Shown here one piece after another: positions 1 through 8,792 of a stretch of DNA of 64,000 bases (its first letter is position 1; the number at the start of each line of letters is the position of its first letter). Source of the stretch: Synechococcus sp. CCY 9618. Its GTDB lineage: Bacteria; Cyanobacteriota; Cyanobacteriia; PCC-6307; Cyanobiaceae. A program made the position numbers and the translations under genes. The notes under the pieces were generated by a model, which was not told where the DNA came from, searched no databases, and was given only the letters and a program-made list of their open reading frames with translations. The stretch spans positions 1 to 64,000 of the forward strand of contig NZ_JAFKRG010000049.1 of NCBI RefSeq assembly GCF_019038415.1. The letters are read 5' to 3'.

Positions 1-90
1 ACAGGGGGCCGGTGCGTTCCTGCTGGCCGCGCATTCGCTCAGTGCCGTTAGGCCATTCTCCCGCGGCTGAGCTGGTTTTTCAGCAGCCTC

Positions 91-489
91 CTAGGCGCCG
101 CCCAGGGCGAGGCCGGCCGTCATGGCCAGCAGTCCCCCCAGCACCGAACCGCCGCAGAGCAGCAGGGCCTCGACGTGATGACGACGGTGGAGGGTGTCCT
201 GCAGTTCCGCCACCCAGGTGGAGAAGGTGCTGAAACTGCCCAGGAATCCCGTTGCCAGCAGCAGCATCAGGCGGCCTGCAGCCGCCCCGCAGCTGGCCTC
301 CAGGGACACCAGCAGGCCCAGGGCGAAGCAGGCGATCAGGTTGACGCCGAAGGTGCCCCAGTGCCTGCGGGGCAGCATCGGCTCGAAATGGTTGACCACG
401 CGGAAGCGGAGCCAGGCTCCCGGCACCGCTCCGACCGCCACGAGCAGGGCGTCGTTGCCCAAAGGGGGCCCCACGTCAGCCCGCACCAC
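91..489 (-). CDS. crcB: CrcB-family fluoride channel
   Basis: Small membrane protein of 132 residues that exports fluoride as a dual-topology dimer in the inner membrane. Visible family features are the N-terminal GAVPGAWLRF (the GxxxGAxxR signature), WGTFGVNLIACF in the second helix, and GFLGSFSTFSTW in the third helix, the pore-lining Phe/Ser-Thr region. Four hydrophobic segments and the length both fit the family. The start used is a GTG at 489; no in-frame ATG gives a full first helix, so the exact start is uncertain. The stop is TAG. CrcB proteins often occur as adjacent pairs, but the 90 bases to the left show no recognisable second copy before the window edge. No fluoride-riboswitch-like sequence was recognised upstream. 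Confidence 0.85.
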   Translation of the reverse strand: MVRADVGPPLGNDALLVAVGAVPGAWLRFRVVNHFEPMLPRRHWGTFGVNLIACFALGLLVSLEASCGAAAGRLMLLLATGFLGSFSTFSTWVAELQDTLHRRHHVEALLLCGGSVLGGLLAMTAGLALGGA

Positions 490-781
490 CGGGAGGATGG
501 CGCTGGCCAGGCCGGCTCCCCAGCGAGACCCTCAGCTTGCGTTCCAGCACCGCCGACGCCGGCACCGGAATGATCAGATTGGCGGCGATCAGCGGTCCGT
601 CGGCCTTGAGCAGACCATGGAGAGCTCTGAGCAACACCTCGAGCGTGAACAGCCCGTCCATCGGCAGCGAAATGGCGCTGGTGTCACCGCTGCGAACGGT
701 CTTGACCGCCTGGGGACAGAGGCTGAGGGTGGTGCGCGATGCGGCGCCGTGCCCGAGGGCGCTCACCGTGAAGGGCTCCAT
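476..781 (-). CDS. hypothetical protein, doubtful
   Basis: Open frame of 101 codons with an ATG start, immediately upstream of crcB and overlapping its GTG start by 14 bases. I do not recognise a family. The middle is moderately hydrophobic and the last 20 residues are Gly/Pro/Arg-rich, as expected of a chance frame. No convincing Shine-Dalgarno sequence precedes the ATG. It is listed because it fills most of the 343-base gap between crcB and the next gene and would be co-oriented with crcB. It may equally be non-coding. Confidence 0.25.
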   Translation of the reverse strand: MEPFTVSALGHGAASRTTLSLCPQAVKTVRSGDTSAISLPMDGLFTLEVLLRALHGLLKADGPLIAANLIIPVPASAVLERKLRVSLGSRPGQRHPPGGAG

Positions 782-832
782 GGGCGTTGGTCGCTGACCT
801 GGTCAGCATGAAGGCATTCCGCCCCTGCCGCC

Positions 833-2350
833 ATGGCGCTCAGCTTCCGCGAACTGCAGCAGCAACTGCAGGCCGCATGGGGCCGCGAGCACGGCGAAGG
901 CTGCGGTGATTTCGATCTGCTGATGGTGCCCTCCCTCACCATGGATCAGGCCCAGCTGGAACTGGTCACGGGGGCCCACCACTACGAGGAACGCCAGCTG
1001 TTCTCGCTGATGCGGCTGCGCCATCCCGCCGTCCAGGTGGTCTACGTGACCAGCAAACTGCTGCCGGAGCTGGTGGTGGACGCTGTGCTGGAGCTGATGC
1101 CCGGCGTGCCCACCTCCCATGCCCGCCGCCGGCTGCACCTGTTCGACACCGACGACGGCTCCGCCCGACCGCTCACCCTGAAACTGCTGGAGCGTCCGGC
1201 CCTGCTGGGGCGCATCAGGGAGCGGCTCAGGCCCGGTCGCAGTTTCATCAACTGCTATGTGGTGACGGAGCTGGAGAAAGCGCTCTCGGAGCGGTTGCAG
1301 GTGCCGCTGCTGGGCACCGATCCGGCCCTGGGCTACTGGGGCACCAAGGCCGGCAGCCGGGACCTCTTCGAGCGCTGCGGGGTGCCCCATCCCCCGGGAA
1401 CCGGCCTCGCCCACAGCCTGGAGGACCTGGCCGAGGCCATCGACGATCTGTGGGAGACGCACCCGGATCTGGGGGGCTGCGTCGTCAAGCTCAACGAGGG
1501 CTTCAGCGGTGAAGGCAATGCCCGGCTGGTCTTCGGGCCGCTGGCGCTGGCGGGGCTGAGCAGGAAGGAGCGGCTGGGGAGGCTGGGCCAGGCCCTGGCG
1601 GCCCTGCCGATGCCCGCGGCCGGATGGCAGGCGCGGCTGAAACGCCAGGGGGCCCTGGCGGAGGCCTGGCTGGAGGGCGGTGACGCGATCCGCTCGCCGA
1701 GTGTTCAGGGCACCATCCATCCGGGAGGGGAGGTGGAGATGCTCTCCACCCACGAGCAGATCCTCGGTGGCGCCGGTGGCCAGACCTACCTGGGCTGCTG
1801 TTTCCCCGCCGCGGAGCCCTACCGCGCCCGGCTGATGGAGCATGGTCTGGCCGTCGGCCGGGCCCTGGCCGCCGAAGGCGCCCTGGAGCGCTACGGGGTC
1901 GACTTCATGGCTCGCCGGTTCGGTGAGCACTGGGATCTCCAGGCCATCGAGGTCAACCTGCGACAGGGGGGAACCACCCACCCCTTCATGGCCCTGCGGG
2001 CCATCACCGCCGGCAGCCTCGAGCCCGGCAGCGGCCGCTTCCTCTCCCCCACCGGCCAACCGCTGCACTACCGCGCCACCGACAACCTCAGCGACCCCCG
2101 CCTGCGGGGCCTGATGCCGGTCGACCTGGTGGACATCGTGGCCGAGGCCGGCCTGCACTATGACCCTGCCCGTCTGCAGGGCAGCGTGTTCCACCTGCTG
2201 GGCTGCCTCTCGGAATTCGGCAAGCTGGGAATGACCTGCATCGGCCGGGATCCGGAGCAGGCCGCCGCCGTCTACCGCTCCACGGTGGCGGAGCTCCTGG
2301 CGGGAGCCGCGGCCCGCAGCAACGACACCCTCCCCCGCGCCGACCGCTGA
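833..2350 (+). CDS. ATP-grasp ligase, PGM1-like (predicted peptide/carboxylate-amine ligase)
   Basis: Protein of 505 residues. The central and C-terminal part has an ATP-grasp fold: the stretch around VVKLNEGFSGEG (about residue 218) resembles the ATP-binding lysine and glycine-rich loop, and IEVNLRQGGTTHPF (about residues 373-386) matches the metal-binding E-x-N plus Arg signature. Such enzymes activate a carboxylate as acyl phosphate and join it to an amine. The nearest named group I can suggest is the peptide ligase PGM1-related family; the substrate cannot be read from the sequence. It starts at ATG 833. The next gene follows 23 bases after the stop on the same strand, so the two may be co-transcribed. 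No metabolic partner gene lies alongside. Confidence 0.7.
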   Translation: MALSFRELQQQLQAAWGREHGEGCGDFDLLMVPSLTMDQAQLELVTGAHHYEERQLFSLMRLRHPAVQVVYVTSKLLPELVVDAVLELMPGVPTSHARRRLHLFDTDDGSARPLTLKLLERPALLGRIRERLRPGRSFINCYVVTELEKALSERLQVPLLGTDPALGYWGTKAGSRDLFERCGVPHPPGTGLAHSLEDLAEAIDDLWETHPDLGGCVVKLNEGFSGEGNARLVFGPLALAGLSRKERLGRLGQALAALPMPAAGWQARLKRQGALAEAWLEGGDAIRSPSVQGTIHPGGEVEMLSTHEQILGGAGGQTYLGCCFPAAEPYRARLMEHGLAVGRALAAEGALERYGVDFMARRFGEHWDLQAIEVNLRQGGTTHPFMALRAITAGSLEPGSGRFLSPTGQPLHYRATDNLSDPRLRGLMPVDLVDIVAEAGLHYDPARLQGSVFHLLGCLSEFGKLGMTCIGRDPEQAAAVYRSTVAELLAGAAARSNDTLPRADR

Positions 2351-2373
2351 CGGCCCGGCCGGATCGGGGCAGG

Positions 2374-2868
2374 ATGGGGCAGCGCGACGACACCATGGTC
2401 TCCATCACCGACCTCGATGACGACAGGTCCCGCCGTCGCCCCCAGCTGCCGGCGGGACCGCCGCCCTGGACCGGCTGGCTGCAGATCGGCCTGAGCACCA
2501 TGCTCGGCGTGCTGTTCCTGGTGATGCTCGCCAAGACCCGGGAGCAGAACCAGCTGCTGCGGCAGCTGGAGGAGCGGGTGCAGGGACTGGAGAACAGCCG
2601 GGCTCTCGATCGCACCTCCGTGCTGGAGGAGCAGCAGCGGGCGATGGTGGAACGGCTTCAGTCGCTTGAGGCCGGAGCCAAACAGCTGGAGGCCATCGAG
2701 GAGCAGCAGGAACAGTGGCGGCAGGCCCTGACCGATCTGCAGAGCCGCCGCCAGCGGCGGCCGGCCCCGTCTGCCGACCGCTTTCCCTCCCCGCCGCCGC
2801 CACCGGCCCCCCCGACCCCACCCAGCGACGGGGGAGTGCTCCGTCCTCCTGGCCCCGCCAGCCCCTGA
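2374..2868 (+). CDS. single-pass membrane coiled-coil protein, unknown function
   Basis: Protein of 164 residues that I do not recognise as a named family. A polar N-terminus is followed by one membrane segment (about residues 35-52, LSTMLGVLFLVMLA). Then comes a Glu/Gln/Leu-rich heptad region likely to form a coiled coil (about 55-125) and a tail very rich in Pro. This layout suits a membrane-anchored scaffold. A second in-frame ATG at 2395 is possible; ATG 2374 is chosen because GGGGCAGG lies just before it. It sits 23 bases downstream of the ATP-grasp gene, probably in the same transcript. Confidence 0.55.
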   Translation: MGQRDDTMVSITDLDDDRSRRRPQLPAGPPPWTGWLQIGLSTMLGVLFLVMLAKTREQNQLLRQLEERVQGLENSRALDRTSVLEEQQRAMVERLQSLEAGAKQLEAIEEQQEQWRQALTDLQSRRQRRPAPSADRFPSPPPPPAPPTPPSDGGVLRPPGPASP

Positions 2869-2886
2869 GGGCCTCCTGACACCTGA

Positions 2887-3723
2887 TCAGCCCTTCACCG
2901 CATCACCGCTGGCGCTGGGCAGGATGTAGCGCTGCAGCAGCACGAACAGCAGCAGCACCGGCAGGATCGACACCACCGAACCGGCGGCCACCAGGCGCCA
3001 GTCGAGGGAGAAGCTGCTGGCCAGCTGCTGCAGGCCCAGGGGCAGGGTGTAAAGGGTGGGGTCGTCGAGAATGATCAGGGGCCAGAGGAAATCACTCCAG
3101 GTGCCGATGAACACGAACATCGCCAGGGTGATCAGGTCGGCCCGGGCGGCCGGCAGCATCACGTTCCACCATTCCCCCAGGGGCGTGCAGCCGTCGATGC
3201 GGGCCGCCTCCTCCAGCTCCACCGGCACGCCCAGGAAGCTCTGGCGCAGCAGGAAGATGCCGAAGGCGGTGGCCGCCTGGGGCACGATCAGAGCCCAGAG
3301 GCTGTTGCGCAGGCCGATCTGCACCATCAGCAGGTAGAGGGGGATCATCACCACCTGGAAGGGGATCAGGATCGTGGCCACCACCAGGGCCAGCACCAGC
3401 CCCCGGCCGCGGAAGCGCATCCGCGCCAGGGGGTAGGCCGCCAGGGAGCAGAACAGCAGGTTGGCCAGCACCGCCAGGGCGCTGACGATGGTGCTGTTGA
3501 GCAGGTAGGTGCCCATGGGGTTGGCGGCGAACAGCCGCCCGTAGGCCTCCAGGCTGGGCTGGACCGGCAGCAGGGCGGGGGGGCTGGTGAAGATGTTCTC
3601 CGCCGGCCCCTTCAGGGAGGTGCTGACCAGCCAGAACAGGGGCAGTAGCAGCAGCACCGCCACCAGCAGCAGCACGGCCAGCTGCAGGCCCGTGGCCAGG
3701 GGGGAGCGGCTGGCGGGACTCAC
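2887..3723 (-). CDS. carbohydrate ABC transporter permease (MalG-type)
   Basis: Protein of 278 residues with six predicted membrane helices and the binding-protein-dependent permease EAA loop ([20 protein letters not shown]), through which such permeases dock to their ATPase. It resembles the second permease of sugar importers (MalG/UgpE type). The start is a GTG at 3723 that overlaps the leuA stop as GTGA, so translation is probably coupled to leuA; the frame continues open upstream only as antisense or shadow sequence. No sugar-binding protein, first permease or ATPase is next to it, so it must pair with components encoded elsewhere. The substrate is unknown. Confidence 0.85.
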   Translation of the reverse strand: MSPASRSPLATGLQLAVLLLVAVLLLLPLFWLVSTSLKGPAENIFTSPPALLPVQPSLEAYGRLFAANPMGTYLLNSTIVSALAVLANLLFCSLAAYPLARMRFRGRGLVLALVVATILIPFQVVMIPLYLLMVQIGLRNSLWALIVPQAATAFGIFLLRQSFLGVPVELEEAARIDGCTPLGEWWNVMLPAARADLITLAMFVFIGTWSDFLWPLIILDDPTLYTLPLGLQQLASSFSLDWRLVAAGSVVSILPVLLLFVLLQRYILPSASGDAVKG

Positions 3724-5345
3724 AGGCGCGGCAGTTCCGCCACGGGCAGGGGGGTCTTCTGGGGGTGCAGGGGCGCCCGCTGGCTGCCCGACACCAGCCG
3801 GTTGAGGGCGTTGACGAAGGCATGGGCCGCCGCCACGACGATGTCGGTGTCGGCGGCATGGCCGGAGTAGAGCACCCCCTGGTGGCGCAGGCGGATGGTC
3901 ACCTCGCCCATGGCGTCGATGCCCTCGGTGACCGACTTGACGCTGAACTCCACCAGCTCGTTGGGCACCTGGGCCAGGCGGTTGAGGGCCTGGCAGACCG
4001 CATCCACCGGTCCGGTGCCGATCGCCGCCTCGGTGAGGTCGACGCCGTCGCCGTCCCGCAGAGTGACCGTGGCGGTGGGCTGGAGGTTGGTGCCGCAGCT
4101 CACCTGCACCGACTGCAGGGCATAGCGGGCCTCGTCCTGCTGCTGCACCTGCTCGCTGACGATCGCCTCCAGATCCCGGTCGGTGATCTCCCGCTTGCGG
4201 TCGGCCAGCTCCTTGAAGCGGGCGAAGGCGTCGTCGAGGTCGTGGCGCTCGAGGGTGTAGCCCAGTTCCTCCAGCCGGGCCCGGAAAGCGCTTCGGCCCG
4301 AAAGCTTGCCCAGGGAGAGCCGGTTGTCGGCCAGGCCGACGGTGCGGGCATCGATGATCTCGTAGGTGAGTCGGTGCTTGAGCACCCCGTCCTGGTGGAT
4401 GCCGGACTCGTGGGCGAAGGCATTGGCCCCCACGATCGCCTTGTTGGGCTGCACGGCCATGCCGGTGAGGTTCGACACCAGCCGCGAGGTCTTGGTGATC
4501 TCCTCGGTGCGCACGTTGGTGAGCGGATCGCGCCGGTCGGCGGGCCGGCCGAGGAAGGGATTGAAGTAGCTGCGGCGCACGTGCAGGGCCATCACCAGCT
4601 CCTCCAGGGAGGCGTTGCCGGCCCGTTCGCCGATGCCGTTGATGGTGCACTCCAGCTGGCGGGCACCGTGCTTCACGGCCTCGAGGAAGTTGGCCACCGC
4701 CAGGCCCAGATCGTTGTGGCCGTGCACCGAAATCACCGCCTGGTCGATGTTGGGCACCGAGCGGTCGATGCCGGCGATCAGTTCACCGAATTCGGCCGGG
4801 GTGGTGTAACCCACCGTGTCAGGAATGTTGATCGTGGTGGCACCGGCGGCGATGGCCGCCTCGATCACCTGATGCATGAACTCCGGATCACTGCGGCCGG
4901 CGTCCTCGCAGGAGAACTCGACGTCGTCGACCAGGGAGCGGGCGTAGGCCACCATCTCGGCGGTGATGGCGAGCACTTCGGCGCGGGTCTTGCGCAGCTT
5001 GTGCTCCAGATGGATGTCGCTGGTGGCGATGAAGGTGTGGATGCGGCGCCGGGCGGCGGGGGCCACGGCCTCGGCGCAGGCCTTGATGTCGCCCCTCGCG
5101 GCGCGGGCCAGGCCGCAGATGACCGGTCCGTCGGGGGTGCCCACGCTGGCGGCGATGCGCTGGACGGCGTGGAAATCGCCGCTGCTCGCGAAGGGGAATC
5201 CGGCCTCGATGATGTCCACCCCCAGGCGGGCCAGCTGCTGGGCGATCGCCAGTTTCTCCTCGAGATTGAGGCTGGCGCCGGGGGACTGTTCCCCGTCGCG
5301 GAGGGTGGTATCGAAGATCAATACCCGGCCGGGATCGCGGGCCAT
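3720..5345 (-). CDS. leuA: 2-isopropylmalate synthase
   Basis: Protein of 541 residues catalysing the first committed step of leucine synthesis, the condensation of acetyl-CoA with 2-oxoisovalerate in the cytoplasm. The N-terminal TIM barrel begins with [16 protein letters not shown]. The metal-binding [12 protein letters not shown] and the [14 protein letters not shown] motif are intact. The C-terminal third (about residues 390-530) is the LeuA allosteric dimer domain for leucine feedback. The length is typical of long bacterial LeuA. The ATG at 5345 starts MARDPGRV, a usual cyanobacterial N-terminus. It is divergent from the GH57 gene, leaving 174 bases for both promoters, and its stop overlaps the start of a sugar permease. 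Confidence 0.96.
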   Translation of the reverse strand: MARDPGRVLIFDTTLRDGEQSPGASLNLEEKLAIAQQLARLGVDIIEAGFPFASSGDFHAVQRIAASVGTPDGPVICGLARAARGDIKACAEAVAPAARRRIHTFIATSDIHLEHKLRKTRAEVLAITAEMVAYARSLVDDVEFSCEDAGRSDPEFMHQVIEAAIAAGATTINIPDTVGYTTPAEFGELIAGIDRSVPNIDQAVISVHGHNDLGLAVANFLEAVKHGARQLECTINGIGERAGNASLEELVMALHVRRSYFNPFLGRPADRRDPLTNVRTEEITKTSRLVSNLTGMAVQPNKAIVGANAFAHESGIHQDGVLKHRLTYEIIDARTVGLADNRLSLGKLSGRSAFRARLEELGYTLERHDLDDAFARFKELADRKREITDRDLEAIVSEQVQQQDEARYALQSVQVSCGTNLQPTATVTLRDGDGVDLTEAAIGTGPVDAVCQALNRLAQVPNELVEFSVKSVTEGIDAMGEVTIRLRHQGVLYSGHAADTDIVVAAAHAFVNALNRLVSGSQRAPLHPQKTPLPVAELPRL

Positions 5346-5519
5346 GGGGTCTAGGCGGAACTGGTATGAGTTAGGCGCACTCTAGGGGCCGGCTGTCCCG
5401 GCACCGCGGCGGCCAGGAAGGGGCCACCCAGCGCCGCGATCCCCAGGTGGGTGTGGGGCAGAAGGGCCGGGAATCCAGGCCGGAGGCGGAACGTAGAGTG
5501 CCGGCACAGAGGGGGCTCC

Positions 5520-7097
5520 ATGGCCGCAGGCGATCTGGCCCTGGTGCTGCATGCCCACCTTCCCTACGTTCGATCGGGGGAGCCGGGCTCGCTCGAGGAG
5601 GACTGGTACTTCCAGGCCCTGCAGGAGTGCTATCTGCCGTTGCTGGGCGTGCTCGAACGGGCGGCCGCCGATCCCCGTCAGCGGCCGAAACTCACCCTCG
5701 GCCTGTCGCCCACCCTGCTGTCACTGCTGTGTGACAAGGCCCTGAACGGCCGCTTCCCCGGCTGGCTGGCCCAGCGCCGGGCCCTGCTCGACGAGGCGCC
5801 CCCGGACCTGGAGGCGCCGGCCCGCCAGCTGCAGGCAACGCTCGGAACCATCGAGGCCCAGTGGCGGGGAATGGGCGGGGTGCTCCTGCCGCGATTCCGG
5901 AGCCTTCAGGACAAGGGAGTCCTGGATCTGATCACCTGCGGGGCCACCCATGGCTACCTGCCCCTGCTGCGGGATTCTCCCGAGGCGGTGCGAGCCCAGC
6001 TGCTCACCGCCGTGCGGGAGCACCAGCGGCTGCTGGGCCAGCGTCCGCTGGGCATCTGGCTGCCGGAATGCGCCTATTACGAAGATCTCGATCACAGTCT
6101 GGCCCAGTGCGGCCTGCGCTATTCCCTGCTCGATGGCCACGGTCTGCTCCATGCCCTGCCCCGGCCCCGCTTCGGGGTCTACGCGCCCATCTGCTCTCCG
6201 GCAGGGGTGGCCTTCTTCGGCCGCGACAGCGAATCCACCCTGCCCGTGTGGAGCGCCAGCCAGGGCTATCCCGGCGATGGCGTCTACCGGGAGTTCCATC
6301 GCGATCTGGGCTGGGATCTGCCGGAAGCCTCCCTGAGCGCCCAGGGCATTCTCGACCGCCGCCCCCTGGGGCTGAAATTGCACCGGGTCACCGCCCAGGG
6401 CTGCCCCCTCGACCAGAAACAGCCCTACGACCCTTCCCGCGCCGCAGAGAGGGTGAAGGAGCACGCCGAAGCCTTCCTGCGGGGGCGGGCTGATCAGATG
6501 CAGCAGCTGGCCACGACGATCGAGCAGCCGCCGCTGCTGGTGGCTCCGTTCGACGCCGAGCTGTTCGGTCACTGGTGGTTTGAGGGCCCCCAGTTCCTGG
6601 CAGCCCTCTTCCTCCAGGCCCCCGCGATGGAGGTGCGCTTCACCCATCTGCGGGATGTGCTCCGCCAGGAGCGGACCCTGCAGGTCTGCCGCCCCTCCCC
6701 CTCCAGCTGGGGGCAGGGGGGCTACCACGACTACTGGCTGAACGAAACGAACGCCTGGGTGGTGGCCGAGTGGCAGCGAGCCTCCCGGGCCATGGTGCGG
6801 CGCGTGAACCGGGGCGTGGGCAGCGCGGATCAGCGACGTCTGCTGACCCAGGCGGGGCGGGAACTGCTGCTGGCCCAGAGCTCCGACTGGAGCTTCATCC
6901 TGCGGGCCGGCACCACCACCGGCCTGGCCCGGGAGCGGATCCACCGCCACCTGGACCGCTTCTGGCGGCTGATGGACGCGATCGAACACAGCACGGAGCT
7001 GCCGCGGGAATGGCTGGCGGGGGTGCGCCGAGAGGACGGCCTGTTCCCGGAGCTGAACGCCGCCGACTGGGCGACCGTGCCAAGTTCAAATGAATAG
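5520..7097 (+). CDS. GH57 family 1,4-alpha-glucan branching enzyme
   Basis: Protein of 525 residues starting at ATG 5520, preceded by a purine-rich GAGGGGG; the frame is open further upstream but conservation begins at LALVLHAHLPYV. It would form alpha-1,6 branches in glycogen by a retaining GH57 mechanism. The nucleophile candidate is Glu183 in GIWLPECAYY and the acid/base is Asp345 in APFDAELFGHWWFEG. The C-terminal helical domain of the branching-enzyme subgroup is present and ends near EDGLFPEL. The stop TAG coincides with the TA target of the IS630-type element just downstream, but the same TAG is restored if the element is removed, so the protein is not truncated. Confidence 0.87.
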   Translation: MAAGDLALVLHAHLPYVRSGEPGSLEEDWYFQALQECYLPLLGVLERAAADPRQRPKLTLGLSPTLLSLLCDKALNGRFPGWLAQRRALLDEAPPDLEAPARQLQATLGTIEAQWRGMGGVLLPRFRSLQDKGVLDLITCGATHGYLPLLRDSPEAVRAQLLTAVREHQRLLGQRPLGIWLPECAYYEDLDHSLAQCGLRYSLLDGHGLLHALPRPRFGVYAPICSPAGVAFFGRDSESTLPVWSASQGYPGDGVYREFHRDLGWDLPEASLSAQGILDRRPLGLKLHRVTAQGCPLDQKQPYDPSRAAERVKEHAEAFLRGRADQMQQLATTIEQPPLLVAPFDAELFGHWWFEGPQFLAALFLQAPAMEVRFTHLRDVLRQERTLQVCRPSPSSWGQGGYHDYWLNETNAWVVAEWQRASRAMVRRVNRGVGSADQRRLLTQAGRELLLAQSSDWSFILRAGTTTGLARERIHRHLDRFWRLMDAIEHSTELPREWLAGVRREDGLFPELNAADWATVPSSNE

Positions 7098-7964
7098 TGT
7101 GTCGTCCCGCAAATGACCTCTGGAACGCGGAGTGTCTCCCGCGGTGCTCCGCAGCGCTTGGTCGTCCGATGCCACCGCTGGTCCTCAGCGATGGCGAGGT
7201 TCAGCAGCTGCAGGGCATCGCCAGCTCTCGCTCGCTGCCGCATTCGAACGTGCAACGCGCCCAGATCGTCCTGGCCTGCGGCGGGGGCGAAACCAACACA
7301 TCGATCGCCGAGCGGATTGGCCTGAGCGGCATGACCGTCGGCCTGTACCTGAACCCGCCCGACAAGGCGATGGGGCGCTGCGTCGATGAGAAGACGCAGA
7401 TCCAGGCGCTGGACCGCACACAACCGCTGTTGCCCATGGGCCTGGACGACGCCGAGGGCGTCACCCACGACGACATCCGCCACGGCACCACCACCCTGTT
7501 CGCTGCGCTGGATGTGACCCGCGGTGAGGTGCTGACCCAGTGCAGGCTTCGTCACAGAGACCAAGAGTTCCTGGGCTTCCTGCGCCAGATCGAGAACTCT
7601 GTGCCGCAGGATCTGGACGTTCACCTGATCGCGGACAACGACTGCACCCACAAGCACGCCAAGGTCCGTACCTGGCTGGCGCAGGGGCCTCGCTTCCACG
7701 TCCACTACTCACCCACCGACGCCTCCTGGCTGTAGACGAAGTCGGCCGGATGCCATACCGGATGGAGCGCTGGTTTGGGATCATCACCCAGCGGGCCATG
7801 CGGCGGGGCAGCTTCTCGAGCGTCAAAAAACTGATCACCAGGATTAAAGAGTTCGTGGCGGCCTGCAACCAGAGAGAGGCCCCGTTCAACTGGACCGCCA
7901 CAGCGGATTCAATCCTCGAGCAGCTCCAGCGACGTTGCGCGCAAATCTCCGGGACGGGGCACTA
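7095..7964 (+). mobile_element. IS630-type insertion sequence, decayed
   Basis: The ends form an imperfect terminal inverted repeat. The left end reads TAGTGTGTCGTCCCG (7095-7109) and the right end, read inward, TAGTGCCCCGTCCCG (7964-7950), giving 12 of 15 matches. TA is present at each extremity, as expected for the TA target duplication of IS630/Tc1-type elements. The interior carries one transposase gene with an internal deletion and a disrupted third catalytic region. At 0.87 kb it is shorter than an intact member because of the deletion. Confidence 0.82.
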
Positions 7965-7965
7965 G
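7169..7965 (+). pseudogene. IS630 family transposase, deleted and frameshifted
   Basis: The DDE transposase would start at ATG 7169. The N-terminal helix-turn-helix reads normally up to GLSGMTVG, then jumps straight to LYLNPPDKAM, so the segment normally between (the end of the DNA-binding region) is missing. The first catalytic Asp (VDEKTQIQALDRTQP) and second (HLIADNDCTHK) regions are visible. After SPTDASWL a TAG stop and a shift break the frame. The remainder, with ERWFGIITQ and ending AQISGTGH, continues in another frame to TAG 7965. The expected NQVE third-acid motif is altered. The product should be inactive. Confidence 0.82.
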
Positions 7966-8792
7966 GAGGGTTGTGAAGCTGTTGGCTGTCGACAAGATCT
8001 TAGGGTGAATGGATGTCCGCTCCTGATGCGGTGTTTGCCGCCATTGCTTTGCATATGAAGCCTATCCGGACAATCATCCGAACTTGAATTGCCCGAGACC
8101 GGCCAGGCTGCCAGCCCGCCACTGATCAACCAGACTTCGGCTCCTTCCGCTTCCATAGACTCCCGGGATTGAAGCACCTGGTCCACCTCTGATGCCATCC
8201 GGTTCTCCATGAGGGCCATGGCCCACGCACTTCATGAACCCCCCAAGGTCCATGGGCTGATGGATCGCGGGGCGCAACATGGCGCCATCCGCGCCGACGG
8301 GCTTCGGGGAGTCCAACGCCGTTCCCGGGCCGTCCATGCCCATAACGCCGCGATGGCATGCTCAGATAAGCGGCCGCTACCAGAAGGCTGAATCCATTCA
8401 TCGGCTACCGCCATCATCAGAGGCTCCAAGCCGGAGGAAACCCTTCCACCCAGCCGGATCTCTGGCCAAGGAGAAGGCAATCACTGTGACGAAGTTGCCA
8501 AAACAATTTCGACAGGAACGCTTCCGCCGATGCTGCCGCCCGCAAGCAACATAAACGTTAATGACAAGTCCCGCTTAAGGAAGTACGATGGTTTCCAGAA
8601 GCCGATGGGTCATGACTCATCGAAATAACAGTAGACAACCAAACGGATCATGTCGTCAGCACCTTATTCCAATCATCTGATCGACCCAATGCCGAAGTCA
8701 GGCTGATCCTCCCCTGAGGGACCAGCGAAGGCAATGATTTTTCATATTCCGGACTCTCCCATCCCAGTGTTCGATTCGATCCGAAACCGGCC
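7966..8792. other. 827-base region without a supported gene
   Basis: Several short overlapping frames exist on both strands (for example 7962-8219 and 8074-8343 on the minus strand), but none has a recognisable motif, a ribosome-binding site or codon use like its neighbours. GC falls gradually toward 8793. This may be the remains of a degraded gene downstream of the IS or the promoter region of the gene at 8793. I see no tRNA, repeat or terminator. Confidence 0.5.

Noticed and set aside
490-832. Fluoride riboswitch upstream of crcB
   Set aside because: I could not find the conserved GGNGATGG/CTGATG elements on the minus strand.
3765-5354. Long plus-strand open frame opposite leuA
   Set aside because: Shadow of leuA with low-complexity Val/Gly/Asp composition and no family features.
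7962-8480. Several short minus-strand frames after the IS630-type element
   Set aside because: No recognisable motif, start signal or codon pattern; treated as geneless DNA.
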